A stretch of DNA of 64,000 nucleotides from Pseudomonas marginalis. Lineage in GTDB: Bacteria; Pseudomonadota; Gammaproteobacteria; Pseudomonadales; Pseudomonadaceae. A program made the position numbers and the translations under genes. Numbering within the stretch: position 1 is the first letter of the stretch; each line of letters starts with the position of its first letter. Below the pieces are notes generated by a model, which had not been told where the DNA came from, did no database searches, and worked only from the letters and a program-made list of their open reading frames with translations. The stretch is from assembly GCF_900105325.1 (NCBI RefSeq), contig NZ_FNSU01000001.1, positions 1,426,001 to 1,490,000 of the forward strand. The letters run 5' to 3'. This document shows, in pieces, positions 1 through 8,028 of the stretch.

Positions 1-155
1 GGGACGCCCAGCAGCAGGCCAATGACGGCGCCAGTGCCGAGTGCTACCCACATCTCATCATTGGTCAACCCTCGCAATACGGCGGGATCACGATTGAGTC
101 GCTCTGGAAGAAAGACCAAGGTGCCGTCGGCAAGGCGTTCGATAGTGTCGTTCAT
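1..155 (-). CDS. ICE conjugation membrane protein, TIGR03750 family (partial)
   Basis: This is the N-terminal 51 residues of a small protein cut by the left edge of the window. It starts MNDTIERLADGTLVFLPERL and then enters a hydrophobic stretch (VALGTGAVIGLLLGV). That opening, and its place directly downstream of the TIGR03745 and TIGR03758 genes, fit the TIGR03750 family of the PFGI-1/ICEclc-type mating apparatus, a small inner-membrane component of unknown detailed role. The ATG at 153-155 lies 7 bp after the stop of the upstream gene, so it is co-transcribed. The remainder of the gene is outside the window. Confidence 0.8.
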   Translation of the reverse strand, partial: MNDTIERLADGTLVFLPERLNRDPAVLRGLTNDEMWVALGTGAVIGLLLGV

Positions 156-162
156 ACCGACC

Positions 163-534
163 TCACAGAATGGCGGCCGCCTTGGTCAGGAACCAGATGA
201 TGATCACCACCAGCAGGGCACCGATGCCGACCACTGCACCCAAGTCCTTCCAGGTCTTTCGTTGGTTTTGCACGTCGGCGTACACGGTCAACGAGTGCCA
301 CGCCACCCCCAAGAAAGCGAGTAGGGCGATCAGCAGACCGAGCAGGATGCCGCCGTCGTAGGCATAGTTTTTGATCGTCTCGATCAACCCGGAGCCTTCG
401 CCGCGCGAAGGGGCTTCCATGGTAGGGAGCTCGGCAAAAGCCAGGCTTGGGCCGAGCACCAGCAGCAGTCCGATCAAGCGTTGGCTCGCACGATCACGCA
501 GGTTGTTTTTCAGAGGAGTAAAACACTTGAGCAT
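163..534 (-). CDS. ICE membrane protein, TIGR03745 family
   Basis: A 123-residue small membrane protein of the ICE mating-pair apparatus. The N-terminus MLKCFTPLKNN is followed by a signal-like hydrophobic run (LIGLLLVLGPSLAFA). After a short periplasmic linker come two more hydrophobic helices (ILLGLLIALLAFLGVAW and ALLVVIIIWFLTKAA). Size and topology resemble VirB2/TraA-type pilin-like subunits, but that equivalence is my inference. An upstream in-frame ATG would add 61 residues that are the antisense or shifted reading of the neighbouring gene. I chose the ATG at 534 because GGAGATC lies 6 bp in front of it. Its neighbours are TIGR03758 upstream and TIGR03750 downstream. Confidence 0.88.
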   Translation of the reverse strand: MLKCFTPLKNNLRDRASQRLIGLLLVLGPSLAFAELPTMEAPSRGEGSGLIETIKNYAYDGGILLGLLIALLAFLGVAWHSLTVYADVQNQRKTWKDLGAVVGIGALLVVIIIWFLTKAAAIL

Positions 535-551
535 GGCGGCGATCTCCTGGG

Positions 552-791
552 TTAGGACAGGGTGAAGAACATCAAAACCAGCAAGGTGAGCAGCACGCGT
601 GCGGCGCTGCCGCCGAAGGCTCCAAAGCGCACGCTGCCGCTCGCCCAACCCCGGTAAGCCGTCCACATCACCCAGGCGCACCACAGCAAGGTCAGGACGA
701 GAACCAGGGACAGCCACAGCGTCGAACTGCTCTGCGGTGCGAAGCCGGCGGCGTTTTGGAACGCAGCGATCTGAACGTCAGTCATACTCAT
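552..791 (-). CDS. ICE membrane protein, TIGR03758 family (DUF3262)
   Basis: A 79-residue protein with two hydrophobic segments, about residues 24-42 (TLWLSLVLVLTLLWCAWVMW) and 65-79 (VLLTLLVLMFFTLS, ending at the C-terminus). It belongs to the small membrane-protein set that lies between RAQPRD and TIGR03745 in PFGI-1-type ICEs. Its ATG overlaps the stop codon of the RAQPRD gene (ATGA at 788-791), which implies translational coupling. A second ATG two codons downstream is also possible. The family role within the mating pore is unknown. Confidence 0.88.
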   Translation of the reverse strand: MSMTDVQIAAFQNAAGFAPQSSSTLWLSLVLVLTLLWCAWVMWTAYRGWASGSVRFGAFGGSAARVLLTLLVLMFFTLS

Positions 792-1141
792 GGCGAGGGC
801 TCCGCAATCGGAGTGTCGAGGCGGTAATCACCGACCAGTTCACTGGGGTCGCGGGGTTGCGCACGGGAGGGGTACAGATAGCTCTGCACCCCTTGGCGGA
901 TGCGCTGAATGTCCTGGGTCAGTCGGGGGTAGTCGAATCGATAGCGTTCGATTGGTTCAAGGGTACGGGCTGCCTCCGCTCGCGTCGCAAGGCGTTCGAG
1001 AGTGTCGAGTTGCTGCTGGACTAGGCTGAGCTGTTCCTGTTCCTGTTCCTGTTCCTGCTCATGAGTCGATGCGGCATAGCCGCTGACATGAGCGATGGCC
1101 AGTGAAAGGAATAACAAGCAGCGAAAGACGGTAGTCGACAT
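788..1141 (-). CDS. ICE protein, RAQPRD family
   Basis: A 117-residue exported protein with the family-defining motif RAQPRD near the C-terminus (residues about 93-98). The first 24 residues are a signal peptide (MSTTVFRCLLFLSLAIAHVSGYAAS). Directly after the likely cleavage site is a Glu-Gln repeat (EQEQEQEQEQ) encoded by a hexanucleotide tandem repeat. The mature part is mostly helical. RAQPRD proteins are periplasmic components of GI-type conjugation systems with no known biochemical role. This is the first gene of the sub-operon RAQPRD-TIGR03758-TIGR03745-TIGR03750. The divergent mvaT-like gene separates this sub-operon from TIGR03747 and traD. Confidence 0.92.
   Translation of the reverse strand: MSTTVFRCLLFLSLAIAHVSGYAASTHEQEQEQEQEQLSLVQQQLDTLERLATRAEAARTLEPIERYRFDYPRLTQDIQRIRQGVQSYLYPSRAQPRDPSELVGDYRLDTPIAEPSP
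1031..1060. repeat. CTGTTC hexanucleotide tandem repeat inside the RAQPRD gene
   Basis: Four perfect CTGTTC copies plus one CTGCTC copy (plus-strand reading) encode five alternating Gln/Glu pairs just after the signal peptide. Copy-number change by slippage would add or remove two residues without shifting the frame. Confidence 0.9.
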
Positions 1142-1448
1142 GATGCTGGTCCATGTGGAGATGGCGCCAGCATCAAGTTAGGGGTTGAATTACTCAGTAT
1201 GAAACGCGAGATGGGATGTATCGCTTTTTTGGAGGCGAGCGGAAGAAACTTACTCACACATACACGAGCAATCGATTGGGCGAAAAAGAGAGCCCAGTCT
1301 AGCAATCCTTCCCCATTAGTAATGTGTTGCTCATAGGGCAATGAGTGAATTCACTTCTGCTTGAAACGCGTATGGGTGACGAAGAGTCAATCATCGCTTA
1401 GCATGGGGGCGTTCACTTCTCATTTCCCTAACCTGAAGGAAGTTTCAC
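1142..1448. promoter_or_regulatory. Divergent promoter region between the RAQPRD and mvaT-like genes
   Basis: This gene-free 307-bp stretch lies between divergently transcribed genes. It contains a 12-bp palindrome AGTGAATTCACT (1344-1355). A 9-bp direct repeat TTCACTTCT occurs at 1350-1358 and again at 1412-1420, the latter about 30 bp before the mvaT-like start. These are candidate operators. I could not assign convincing -35/-10 pairs. Confidence 0.4.
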
Positions 1449-1820
1449 ATGTCTCGTTTGGCTGAATTTCGCAAGCTTGAACAACAACTGGCTGAACAGC
1501 TCGCAGAGCTCGAGTCGATGAAAAGTGACTCCGGTCTGAAAAAAGAAATGGAATTTGAGAGCAAACTACGTGCGTTGCTTGGCGAGTACGGCTTCAGCTT
1601 GAAGAACATCATTGGCATCCTGGATCCAGAAGCTGGTCGTCGTACCTCGACACCAATAGCTGCCCCCGTAAAGGCAGTCCGTAAGGCTCGCGAAGTGAAG
1701 ATTTACAAGAATCCAAACTCGGGTGAGGTGATCGAAACCAAAGGTGGAAATCATCGACAACTTAAAGAATGGAAAGTCGAGTTTGGCGCAGACGTTGTTG
1801 ACTCGTGGCGTACTCAGTAA
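1449..1820 (+). CDS. MvaT/MvaU family H-NS-like xenogeneic silencer
   Basis: A 123-residue nucleoid-associated protein of the MvaT/MvaU family, the functional H-NS equivalent of Pseudomonas. The N-terminal half (residues about 1-60) is a coiled coil opening MSRLAEFRKLEQQLAEQLAE, used for oligomerisation. The C-terminal domain carries the AT-hook-like DNA-binding pattern: YKNPNSGEVIETKGGNHRQL, then LKEWK, and VDSWR at the end. A good ribosome site (GGAAG, 6 bp) precedes the ATG and an intrinsic terminator follows, so it forms its own unit. It faces against the conjugation genes on both sides. ICE- or plasmid-borne MvaT homologues (for example Pmr of pCAR1) typically silence the AT-rich element DNA and limit fitness cost. 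Applying that role here is inference. Confidence 0.92.
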   Translation: MSRLAEFRKLEQQLAEQLAELESMKSDSGLKKEMEFESKLRALLGEYGFSLKNIIGILDPEAGRRTSTPIAAPVKAVRKAREVKIYKNPNSGEVIETKGGNHRQLKEWKVEFGADVVDSWRTQ

Positions 1821-1837
1821 GATCGGTTTGATGATCA

Positions 1838-1860
1838 GGGGCCTGTAAGGGCCCTTTTTT
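1838..1860 (+). terminator. Intrinsic terminator of the mvaT-like gene
   Basis: A GGGCC/GGCCC stem with a 6-nt loop is followed at once by six T residues. It lies 18 bp after the stop codon. The remaining stretch to 2107 shows no gene I can support. Confidence 0.85.
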
Positions 1861-2107
1861 ATTGGTGAGAATTATAAGTCAAGAGTGCAAGTCTTGACCC
1901 AGTCCTGCACCAGTTTAATTGCTGGTTAGATCCTTGAATTCCGCCCAAATCTTGGAAGCCTACATTTCATCTGATGCTCTAATCCATAGTGGGAGTCGAG
2001 GACGACCTCTAGCAGCTTTATTTGCATCCGTATGGTGTGTTAGTTTTCGGTCGCTGGATAACTATCCTGGCATCGGGACATGTAAAGAAAAAACTGGTTT
2101 TTCCGAA

Positions 2108-2839
2108 TCAGAGATACTTCTTGAATGTCGTTGCCGTGATTGCCGTAATGATGCCGAGCATCACAGCACAAGGGAAAAACACAGCCATGGGATTGAGCGA
2201 AAAGGGTAGAGACAAGTAGATAACCCAGGGCACGATCAGCAGTGGTAACACGGCTCGTTTAGCTCGATGGTAGACAAAGCTACTTTCTCTCCCTGCGCCA
2301 AATTTACGTAGGTCCCGGCGTATCAGTCCATCGACAAAACCAGTGAATATGGCCAGCAGAAACAGGGGGATGGCCAGGACCAGAATGGTCAGGCGCACCA
2401 CGAAGGTTAAGGTCACATACACTGCAGCCAGTACGAAATCCTCGATGCTCACGTATAGCTGATTGGTCCAACTCCAGAAACCGTTGCCCTGGCTCGACAC
2501 CCGAGCCTGCCGGGCAAAATCCGCAAAGCCAGTCTCGACCAGCAGCCGCTGATTTAGAAAATCCAGTACTTGAACGATCGTTTGCCCGGGTTGTTGGAGG
2601 ATGAGTGAAGCTTTGAAGTGCTCGCTGAGCCATCCCAATTCGCTATTCAACATGGCCTGGCTGTGTCGCCAACCCTGATCGCCCCAGAACAGTAGCAGGC
2701 CTGCGAACTCGATGAGGATCGAGAACAGCAACGAGGCGATCAGCAATCCGATGATGCGGAGAACCAGGCTGATCGCCGAGATGATCAACCCCGGGCGCTG
2801 GACCGATTGTGGCGGCGTGTTCTGGACGGAAGTCGCCAT
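2108..2839 (-). CDS. ICE membrane protein, TIGR03747 family (DUF4400)
   Basis: A 243-residue integral membrane protein. Hydrophobic segments lie at about residues 22-50 (IISAISLVLRIIGLLIASLL), 130-150 (LAAVYVTLTFVVRLTILVLA), 152-168 (LFLLAIFTGFVDGLI) and 195-235 (LLIVPWVIYLSL and AVMLGIITAITAT). The long loop between segments 1 and 2 is helical. The sequence and its position directly downstream of traD match TIGR03747/DUF4400, a conserved inner-membrane component of GI-type T4SS with no assigned activity. It lies 90 bp after traD with no terminator between, so it is probably in the same transcript. Confidence 0.9.
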   Translation of the reverse strand: MATSVQNTPPQSVQRPGLIISAISLVLRIIGLLIASLLFSILIEFAGLLLFWGDQGWRHSQAMLNSELGWLSEHFKASLILQQPGQTIVQVLDFLNQRLLVETGFADFARQARVSSQGNGFWSWTNQLYVSIEDFVLAAVYVTLTFVVRLTILVLAIPLFLLAIFTGFVDGLIRRDLRKFGAGRESSFVYHRAKRAVLPLLIVPWVIYLSLPFSLNPMAVFFPCAVMLGIITAITATTFKKYL

Positions 2840-2929
2840 CGTTCACTCCATTGCGCACTGCAGAGTTGAGTTGGGCACGACGTCTTCCGGATCGCTTTCT
2901 GTTGAGTCGAAACCTAGGTCAGGGTAGGG

Positions 2930-5035
2930 CTACCCCACCTGATCTAAATCGAAGTTTGTTGTTGGGCCGCCACCGCTTGCGCTCCACCACTGTCCCGCCT
3001 GCGCGTTGTAGGCCGCCCGCATCCGTTGAGTGAGTTCCTGTAGGTCCTTGGGCATGGCGTCGTCGTTGGAGGGTTTTGGCAACGGCATGCGGACTTTCCA
3101 GAGCTGCCCACCGGCCTGGAAGGAGAACATTTGCCCCTTGGGCAAACTGACGATATGAGCAGGCTCGATCAACGGCACACTGGTGCTGCTGACACGGTCC
3201 TGTGAGGACGAGGTGAAGTCCGTGTTGGCCTCCGGATCGGAGGTGTCGGTCGCACCCGACACCAGGGTCTTGGTCAGCACGTTAACCTTGGGTAACTGCT
3301 GGGTGAGCAGTTCAGCGGTGGCGGTTTCGCGCACGCGGAGCATCTGCAGGGTGTTGAAGTTGCCAATCACCTGGCCAGCTTTGGCGCGGTTGCCGATACG
3401 TGCTTCGATATCGCTGAGGGTCTGGGTGTAGGCGGTTACCTGGATACCGGCGCCGCCACCCTTGTTGATCAGGGGGATGAACTCATCGCCCATCAATTCG
3501 TTGAACTCATCAGCGTGCAGGTTGATCGGCAGCTTGTCACTGCTGCTGCCTGATGGGGGCAGGCCATGGTCAATGCCGTGTTTGTAGATGTGGCCCGCGA
3601 CCGAGACCAAATCAGCGAACATGGAGTTGCCCACAGCGGCTGCGACTTCGGCGTCGGTCAGCGCATCCAGGCCGACGTAGACGATGCCGCGTTTGCGAAT
3701 GATCTGCATCCAGTCGAAGATTGGTCGCGGGTCATCTAGGTCGGTGTAGTTGGGGGCCAGCAGTTGGGCGGTCTTGCCGGTGGTGAGTTTCTCCAGCAGC
3801 GGCAGCAGCGAAGCAACGATTTTGTCGAAGTAGGTGCGGTCGTAACGTACTGCCGAGCGCAGTCCATCCAGCACCGGATCGAATACCCGTTTCACCGCCA
3901 GGTACTGTTCGATGGCCACCACACGCTTTTCGCGTCCCACCATATGCCGGGGAATGTTCTTCTCAGTGAGTTTGCCTTCCAGTTGGACGATCACTTCCCA
4001 GGCTTTCGGATCGGTTTTGGCGAAAAACTGCTGAGCGTATTCGACGAACAGCGCGTCGATATTGACCACATGTCGCTGGATCTGCAGGTAGTCCGGACGC
4101 CGGCCGAGCTCGATCAGGGCACGGGCGATGATATTGACGAAGCGCCAGGCGAACTCACGGAAGGCCGCAGAGTTACCTTCACCACTGAGCTGCCCGGCGA
4201 TGCGTGACGCCACTTCCGAAATGCGTCCGAAACGTCCCACCGCGTTGTAGCGCGCGGAGATCTCCGGCCAGCCCAGATGGAAAACATAGAATTCCTTTTC
4301 CCGACCGGCCCGTTTGGCTTCGACATACATCCGCTTGAGCAAGTCAGCATCGCCTTTCGGATCGAAGACGATGACTACCTCATGTTCGATGCGATGAATG
4401 TCCTGGGTGATGTACACCTCGGCGAGTCGCGTCTTGCCGACACGGGTAGTGCCGAGCACCAGGGTGTGTCCGACCCGTTCGCCCAGCGGCAGACTGACTT
4501 CCGTTTCATCGGGCTCGACCCCATGCAATAGTGGCGAGCCACCTACCGGGGGCAAAGGGCGCAACGGATTGAACGCACTGTCCCAGGCCGTGACACGGGC
4601 CAGTATCGAGAGTGGAAACGGTACATGCTCCAGGCGCCGTTCGAGTCCACGGGCCAGACGGTAGCTGGTCGGTTGGGCGACATAGTGGGCGACCGCCGGA
4701 TCCTGGGCCTCGACCAAGCGCTGGGTGTGCAGACGGGTCCAGCGAAAGCCGCGACCCATGAACAAACGCTTACGACTGACCGGAATCTGCCGACTGGTCA
4801 GTTCGTAGCGGGGCAGCCGGCGGATATTGCGTCGATAGCGCAACACCTCCCAGGCTTGTCGCAGGCGGATCAGGCCGAACAAGGCATAGGCCAGCGCCGC
4901 AACCTGCCCGATCTCGGGTGACAGGGCCACGGCCCAGGGCGAGGACATGCACAGCATTGCGGCCGCGATGCAGATCGCTACGGTGTACAGCTCCACCGCT
5001 GGCCGGAGCTTGGATTCCATCGCATGCTCGGCCAT
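2930..5035 (-). CDS. traD: Type IV coupling protein TraD, SXT/TOL-ICE subfamily
   Basis: A 701-residue VirD4/TraD-type ATPase that brings the relaxosome to the mating pore. Two N-terminal membrane helices lie at about residues 15-38 and 42-58. The P-loop GTTRVGKT is at residues 195-202. A Walker-B-like IVFDPKGD follows about 30 residues later. LHADEFNEL supplies the second conserved acidic motif of the TraD/TraG group. The C-terminal tail after about residue 640 is polar and probably substrate-recognising. The length is usual for the TIGR03743 subfamily. It starts 9 bp after the TIGR03765 gene and precedes TIGR03747, the normal ICE order. Confidence 0.95.
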   Translation of the reverse strand: MAEHAMESKLRPAVELYTVAICIAAAMLCMSSPWAVALSPEIGQVAALAYALFGLIRLRQAWEVLRYRRNIRRLPRYELTSRQIPVSRKRLFMGRGFRWTRLHTQRLVEAQDPAVAHYVAQPTSYRLARGLERRLEHVPFPLSILARVTAWDSAFNPLRPLPPVGGSPLLHGVEPDETEVSLPLGERVGHTLVLGTTRVGKTRLAEVYITQDIHRIEHEVVIVFDPKGDADLLKRMYVEAKRAGREKEFYVFHLGWPEISARYNAVGRFGRISEVASRIAGQLSGEGNSAAFREFAWRFVNIIARALIELGRRPDYLQIQRHVVNIDALFVEYAQQFFAKTDPKAWEVIVQLEGKLTEKNIPRHMVGREKRVVAIEQYLAVKRVFDPVLDGLRSAVRYDRTYFDKIVASLLPLLEKLTTGKTAQLLAPNYTDLDDPRPIFDWMQIIRKRGIVYVGLDALTDAEVAAAVGNSMFADLVSVAGHIYKHGIDHGLPPSGSSSDKLPINLHADEFNELMGDEFIPLINKGGGAGIQVTAYTQTLSDIEARIGNRAKAGQVIGNFNTLQMLRVRETATAELLTQQLPKVNVLTKTLVSGATDTSDPEANTDFTSSSQDRVSSTSVPLIEPAHIVSLPKGQMFSFQAGGQLWKVRMPLPKPSNDDAMPKDLQELTQRMRAAYNAQAGQWWSASGGGPTTNFDLDQVG

Positions 5036-5044
5036 GACCTAGAC

Positions 5045-5560
5045 TCACTGTTCCAGTGAGGTGGCAGTGATCAAGACGGGGTAGTGCTCGATCTGCAAGC
5101 GGGTGGCGATGTCGTTACCGTTGATCGGCAGGATGGTGAGGTTCGGACCGGCTGTTCGAATCCGCGCCAAAGCTTCGGTGTCGGCCACTTCGACGGCGAG
5201 GCCGGCCGCGCCCATTTCTTGCAGTTCAGTCGCACGCTGATGCAGCCAAGCCAACGATTGGGGATCCTCCCCGACAAGGAAAAATGGCTGCAAGCCCGGC
5301 ATGTCCAGGGTGCGATTTGTGATTTGGCCTGGGCTCAAGTGAGAGCTGCGCACGGGCAGTAACCAGGTTTCATCGGCAAATGCAGATAGGTCTGCATGTA
5401 TGGCCCGAGCAGGCTGGGTCTTGTTGTTTAATGACGGCCTGGCAACTTGAAAATGGGGTCGGGTGAAGTCGCTAGGCTGATCCCCGGCTACGGTCAGTTC
5501 CGGCTGGGCGAAAGGTGCCAAGAGCAGGATGCAATAACAGACAATGGGGATTCGCTTCAT
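5045..5560 (-). CDS. ICE protein, TIGR03765 family
   Basis: A 171-residue exported protein with a signal peptide (MKRIPIVCYCILLLAPFAQP, cleavage near residue 25). The mature part contains the pattern PGLQPFFLVGEDPQSLAWL and ends IEHYPVLITATSLEQ. This matches the TIGR03765 family, always found next to the ICE traD gene. Residues 100-165 resemble a thioredoxin-like or periplasmic sensor fold in spacing, but I see no CxxC, so that is weak. The ATG overlaps the stop of the transglycosylase gene (ATGA at 5557-5560). Function in transfer is unknown. Confidence 0.88.
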   Translation of the reverse strand: MKRIPIVCYCILLLAPFAQPELTVAGDQPSDFTRPHFQVARPSLNNKTQPARAIHADLSAFADETWLLPVRSSHLSPGQITNRTLDMPGLQPFFLVGEDPQSLAWLHQRATELQEMGAAGLAVEVADTEALARIRTAGPNLTILPINGNDIATRLQIEHYPVLITATSLEQ

Positions 5561-6105
5561 GGTGGTATGCCCTGTTCAAAGGAAACCAGCAACCGTTCGA
5601 GTTGCCGGGAAAAGCCTGCGCGATAACGCGCGGCCGGCGTTCCTCCTGCCGGACGGTGATAGCGCCCGGCAGCCAAGACCCAATCACCGGTGGCAGCGTG
5701 ATGCTCCTGCAGCAGCGCGGCGGTCACGGCGAGATTTCGGTAGGGATCAAGGGCTTCGCAGGGGCTGGAAAAACGTTGTCCGTGGTAACCCAGATTGGTT
5801 TGCCCGAGACCGGCATCGACCCGCTTGGCGTCATGTCGGGTGAGTGCCTGAAGCAAGGCGTGACAGGCGGCCTGGCGAGTGGCGAAGCGGTAGGGTGTTC
5901 CGGCGATGTTCAGGGTCCAAGGCCAGGGCAGCAGTCGACCCCGGACGCGGATACCACTCTCCTGCAGGGCAATCGCGAACAGCACCGTAGAAGGGATGTC
6001 GGCGTCATGCGCCGCCAATTGGTAGGCCGGAGGCGGGAGTTCATCCGCCTGGACGGCGAGCACCGTCAGCAGGAGCGCAATACCACTCAGTCGAGGCGTT
6101 GCCAT
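5557..6105 (-). CDS. ICE lytic transglycosylase (SLT domain)
   Basis: A 182-residue periplasmic muramidase-like protein that would open peptidoglycan for the conjugation channel. A signal peptide covers about residues 1-21 (LSGIALLLTVLAVQA). The SLT catalytic glutamate lies in the motif FAIALQESG (Glu about 48), and the second SLT signature appears as GLGQTNLGYHGQRF. The run DPYRNLAVTAALLQEH is the usual third element. It has the size of VirB1/PilT-like ICE enzymes. It overlaps the TIGR03759 gene at its 5' end and TIGR03765 at its 3' end, consistent with one polycistronic mRNA. Confidence 0.92.
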   Translation of the reverse strand: MATPRLSGIALLLTVLAVQADELPPPAYQLAAHDADIPSTVLFAIALQESGIRVRGRLLPWPWTLNIAGTPYRFATRQAACHALLQALTRHDAKRVDAGLGQTNLGYHGQRFSSPCEALDPYRNLAVTAALLQEHHAATGDWVLAAGRYHRPAGGTPAARYRAGFSRQLERLLVSFEQGIPP

Positions 6106-6812
6106 TGTCCATTCACCTGTTGAAATGTGGCAGGCAATGGCCCCGTGGCACCCAGGTTGAACCAGCGACCACGGTCATGGTTCAAGGTGATCTGCTGGCG
6201 TTGGACCTTGACCGGATCGATGTCCGCTTGCCGAGCCCAGCTACGGACGCGTTCATCCTGGCCTTGGCTGCCCACCAGGTAGATATCGAACGCCGTGTCG
6301 CTGCTTTGCAGACGCTGCGCTTCGTCGGTGCACGCCGGGCAGTGGTCCTCCACAAACAGGGCCTGGCGCGGCATGACCGATGAGCTGGCAGGGGGCGGGG
6401 ACGCCATGCCCTGGATCGGCAGCAGCCCGGGAAACAGCTTGGTCCAGGCCGCGGTGTAAGCGTTTTGGTAAGCCAACTCGCGCTCGGCGCGTTTGGCTTC
6501 CAGCGCTACCTGTAATTCGGCATAGCGCTGGCGATCTTGGTCGGTCTGGGCTTCGACCCCGAGTGCGGTCAACGGATCGAGGTTCGGGCTCCAGAAACCG
6601 CGCGGGCCAGCTTGGATCTGTTCGAAGCGCGTCCACTCCTGCTCCGTCAGACCCCAGCTCGCCGCCTGTTCAGAGTCAGAGCGCCCCAGGGGAGCGGACT
6701 GCGTGTCCTGGATCCGTGACTGTGTCGCGACGGGGTTGCCCACCGCAGCGCCCGTGGCCAGTAGCGAAGCGAGACAGACAACGGTGGGCAGTAGCGCTCT
6801 GTTCATGATCAC
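6087..6812 (-). CDS. ICE protein, TIGR03759 family
   Basis: A 241-residue exported protein. The first about 25 residues (MNRALLPTVVCLASLLATGAAVG) are a signal peptide. The central part carries WGLTEQEWTRFEQIQAGPRG and DPLTALGVEAQ, signatures I associate with TIGR03759. The C-terminal half has a CPAC motif (FVEDHCPACTDEAQRL) within a thioredoxin-like context (DIYLVGSQGQDERVRSWA), suggesting a redox or disulfide-handling fold. The start is either GTG at 6812 or ATG at 6806. The ATG has GAG 8 bp upstream, so the exact start is uncertain. It overlaps the transglycosylase gene by 19 bp. Confidence 0.88.
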   Translation of the reverse strand: MIMNRALLPTVVCLASLLATGAAVGNPVATQSRIQDTQSAPLGRSDSEQAASWGLTEQEWTRFEQIQAGPRGFWSPNLDPLTALGVEAQTDQDRQRYAELQVALEAKRAERELAYQNAYTAAWTKLFPGLLPIQGMASPPPASSSVMPRQALFVEDHCPACTDEAQRLQSSDTAFDIYLVGSQGQDERVRSWARQADIDPVKVQRQQITLNHDRGRWFNLGATGPLPATFQQVNGQWQRLD

Positions 6813-6815
6813 TAC

Positions 6816-7487
6816 TCAAGGGAGGTGCACGGTCTGATCTGGCTGAGCGGCCACCGCGAAGATGGCTGAGTTCGGCTCCAGTATTTTCAGGCGCCAAGCC
6901 CCTTGCTGCTCACCGCTATGTAGCAGCCGGACATCCGTGAGCGAGCGACTGTCATGAGGTGCGACCGCCAGAAAGCGCTCACCACCGCGGGACTCGACAC
7001 TCAATACTGAAAACGGTGGCGAGAGCGGGGTGGGTGTGGGGCGAGCGGTCTTTTTCGGTTTGGTCGCAGAAGGCGTCGGCGATGGGGGTGATGGCTGGGT
7101 CTTGTGCTCCAGGAGCTGCTGCTCGACCTGTTCAAGGCGTGCGCGCAGCGCTGTCAGGTCTGCCTGGGTGGCGCGGGCTGCGAGACCATCACGCAGTTCC
7201 TGTATCTCTTGCGCCCACTGATCCAACATCGGATCGAGGGTATTGGCCTGTTGCTCGCCGGTATTGACCATCTGCTTCAGGTCTTTCAGCGCGTACTGCA
7301 GCTTCTCCTGGGCATCCTTGAGGGCGCTTGAATCATGTTGCAGGGTGTCCAGGGTTTGTAGGTGTTGGGTGTTCGTGCTCTGCAGTTCGGCCACGCGTTG
7401 ATACTGGTTATACAAACCACCGCTCAGGCCGGCGACCGCCAAGCAAAGCAGCCCAACGATGAGGGTTTGAAACGTCGAGGCTCTCAT
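6816..7487 (-). CDS. ICE hypothetical protein, single membrane anchor with coiled coil
   Basis: A 223-residue protein with one N-terminal membrane anchor (TLIVGLLCLAVAGLSGGLYNQY). A long coiled coil follows, about residues 30-130 and rich in Leu/Gln heptads. A Pro/Thr/Lys-rich linker (PSPPSPTPSATKPKKTARPT) leads to a compact C-terminal beta-rich domain. This architecture suits a protein that spans the periplasm and touches the pilus or pore. The gene lies between pilL2 and TIGR03759 in this ICE type. It starts with ATG overlapping the pilL2 stop (ATGA), with GGAGG 8 bp upstream. I cannot assign a precise family. Confidence 0.75.
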   Translation of the reverse strand: MRASTFQTLIVGLLCLAVAGLSGGLYNQYQRVAELQSTNTQHLQTLDTLQHDSSALKDAQEKLQYALKDLKQMVNTGEQQANTLDPMLDQWAQEIQELRDGLAARATQADLTALRARLEQVEQQLLEHKTQPSPPSPTPSATKPKKTARPTPTPLSPPFSVLSVESRGGERFLAVAPHDSRSLTDVRLLHSGEQQGAWRLKILEPNSAIFAVAAQPDQTVHLP

Positions 7488-8026
7488 GGGCGTACCTCCA
7501 ACAGATGGGGCGAGACGGGTGTGATCAGCGCGACGCCGGCCTCCGTTTTCTGCTGTTCGAAGCAGACTGAACGGCTGACTTCGTCGGTCGTGAGTTGCCA
7601 GGCGGGGCCAGCGAGCACTTGGAGCGCGCGGCGCAAAGAGATCGGGCCGAGCCGGTAATGGGCCGCGGGCAGGGGCCGAGTAAACAGCACCCTCACCGAC
7701 GCGGTAACGGGGCAGAGCGCATAGCCCGAGCGCTGCAATACGTACTGCAATGCATCCTGCACCGAAGGGTTCAGGCTGGACGGGATGCTCACGTCAATGA
7801 TTTGGGCAAGAAGATCGCGTTGTTCCGTGGTGGGCTCGTTGCTAACCAGCGTGTAGCGGCCATAACGAATCTCTGCCGGATGGCTTTCTTCGGCTATGCC
7901 CTTCGAGTGCTGGGCCCGATTGGAGCCACTGTCGATCTCTGGATTGGTCGGCAAAGGGTTGGGGATTTGCGCGGTGCAGGCGCTCAACAAACCCAGCAGG
8001 CAGACAGGCGTGAAAAAACGCTCCAT
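7484..8026 (-). CDS. pilL2: PilL2-like ICE type IV pilus protein (TIGR03748)
   Basis: A 180-residue lipoprotein-like PilL of the PFGI-1 class. The signal sequence MERFFTPVCLLGLLSAC ends in a lipobox (LLSAC), so Cys17 is probably lipidated. The segment GRYTLVSNEPTTEQRDLLAQ followed by SIPSSLNPSVQDALQYVL is the family hallmark, a secretin-N-like fold that includes RRALQVLAGPAW. In related ICEs this protein belongs to the thin conjugative type IV pilus set or bridges it with the mating pore. It heads the operon running down to TIGR03747. A strong hairpin lies in its leader and abuts the start codon. Confidence 0.88.
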   Translation of the reverse strand: MERFFTPVCLLGLLSACTAQIPNPLPTNPEIDSGSNRAQHSKGIAEESHPAEIRYGRYTLVSNEPTTEQRDLLAQIIDVSIPSSLNPSVQDALQYVLQRSGYALCPVTASVRVLFTRPLPAAHYRLGPISLRRALQVLAGPAWQLTTDEVSRSVCFEQQKTEAGVALITPVSPHLLEVRP

Positions 8027-8028
8027 GG

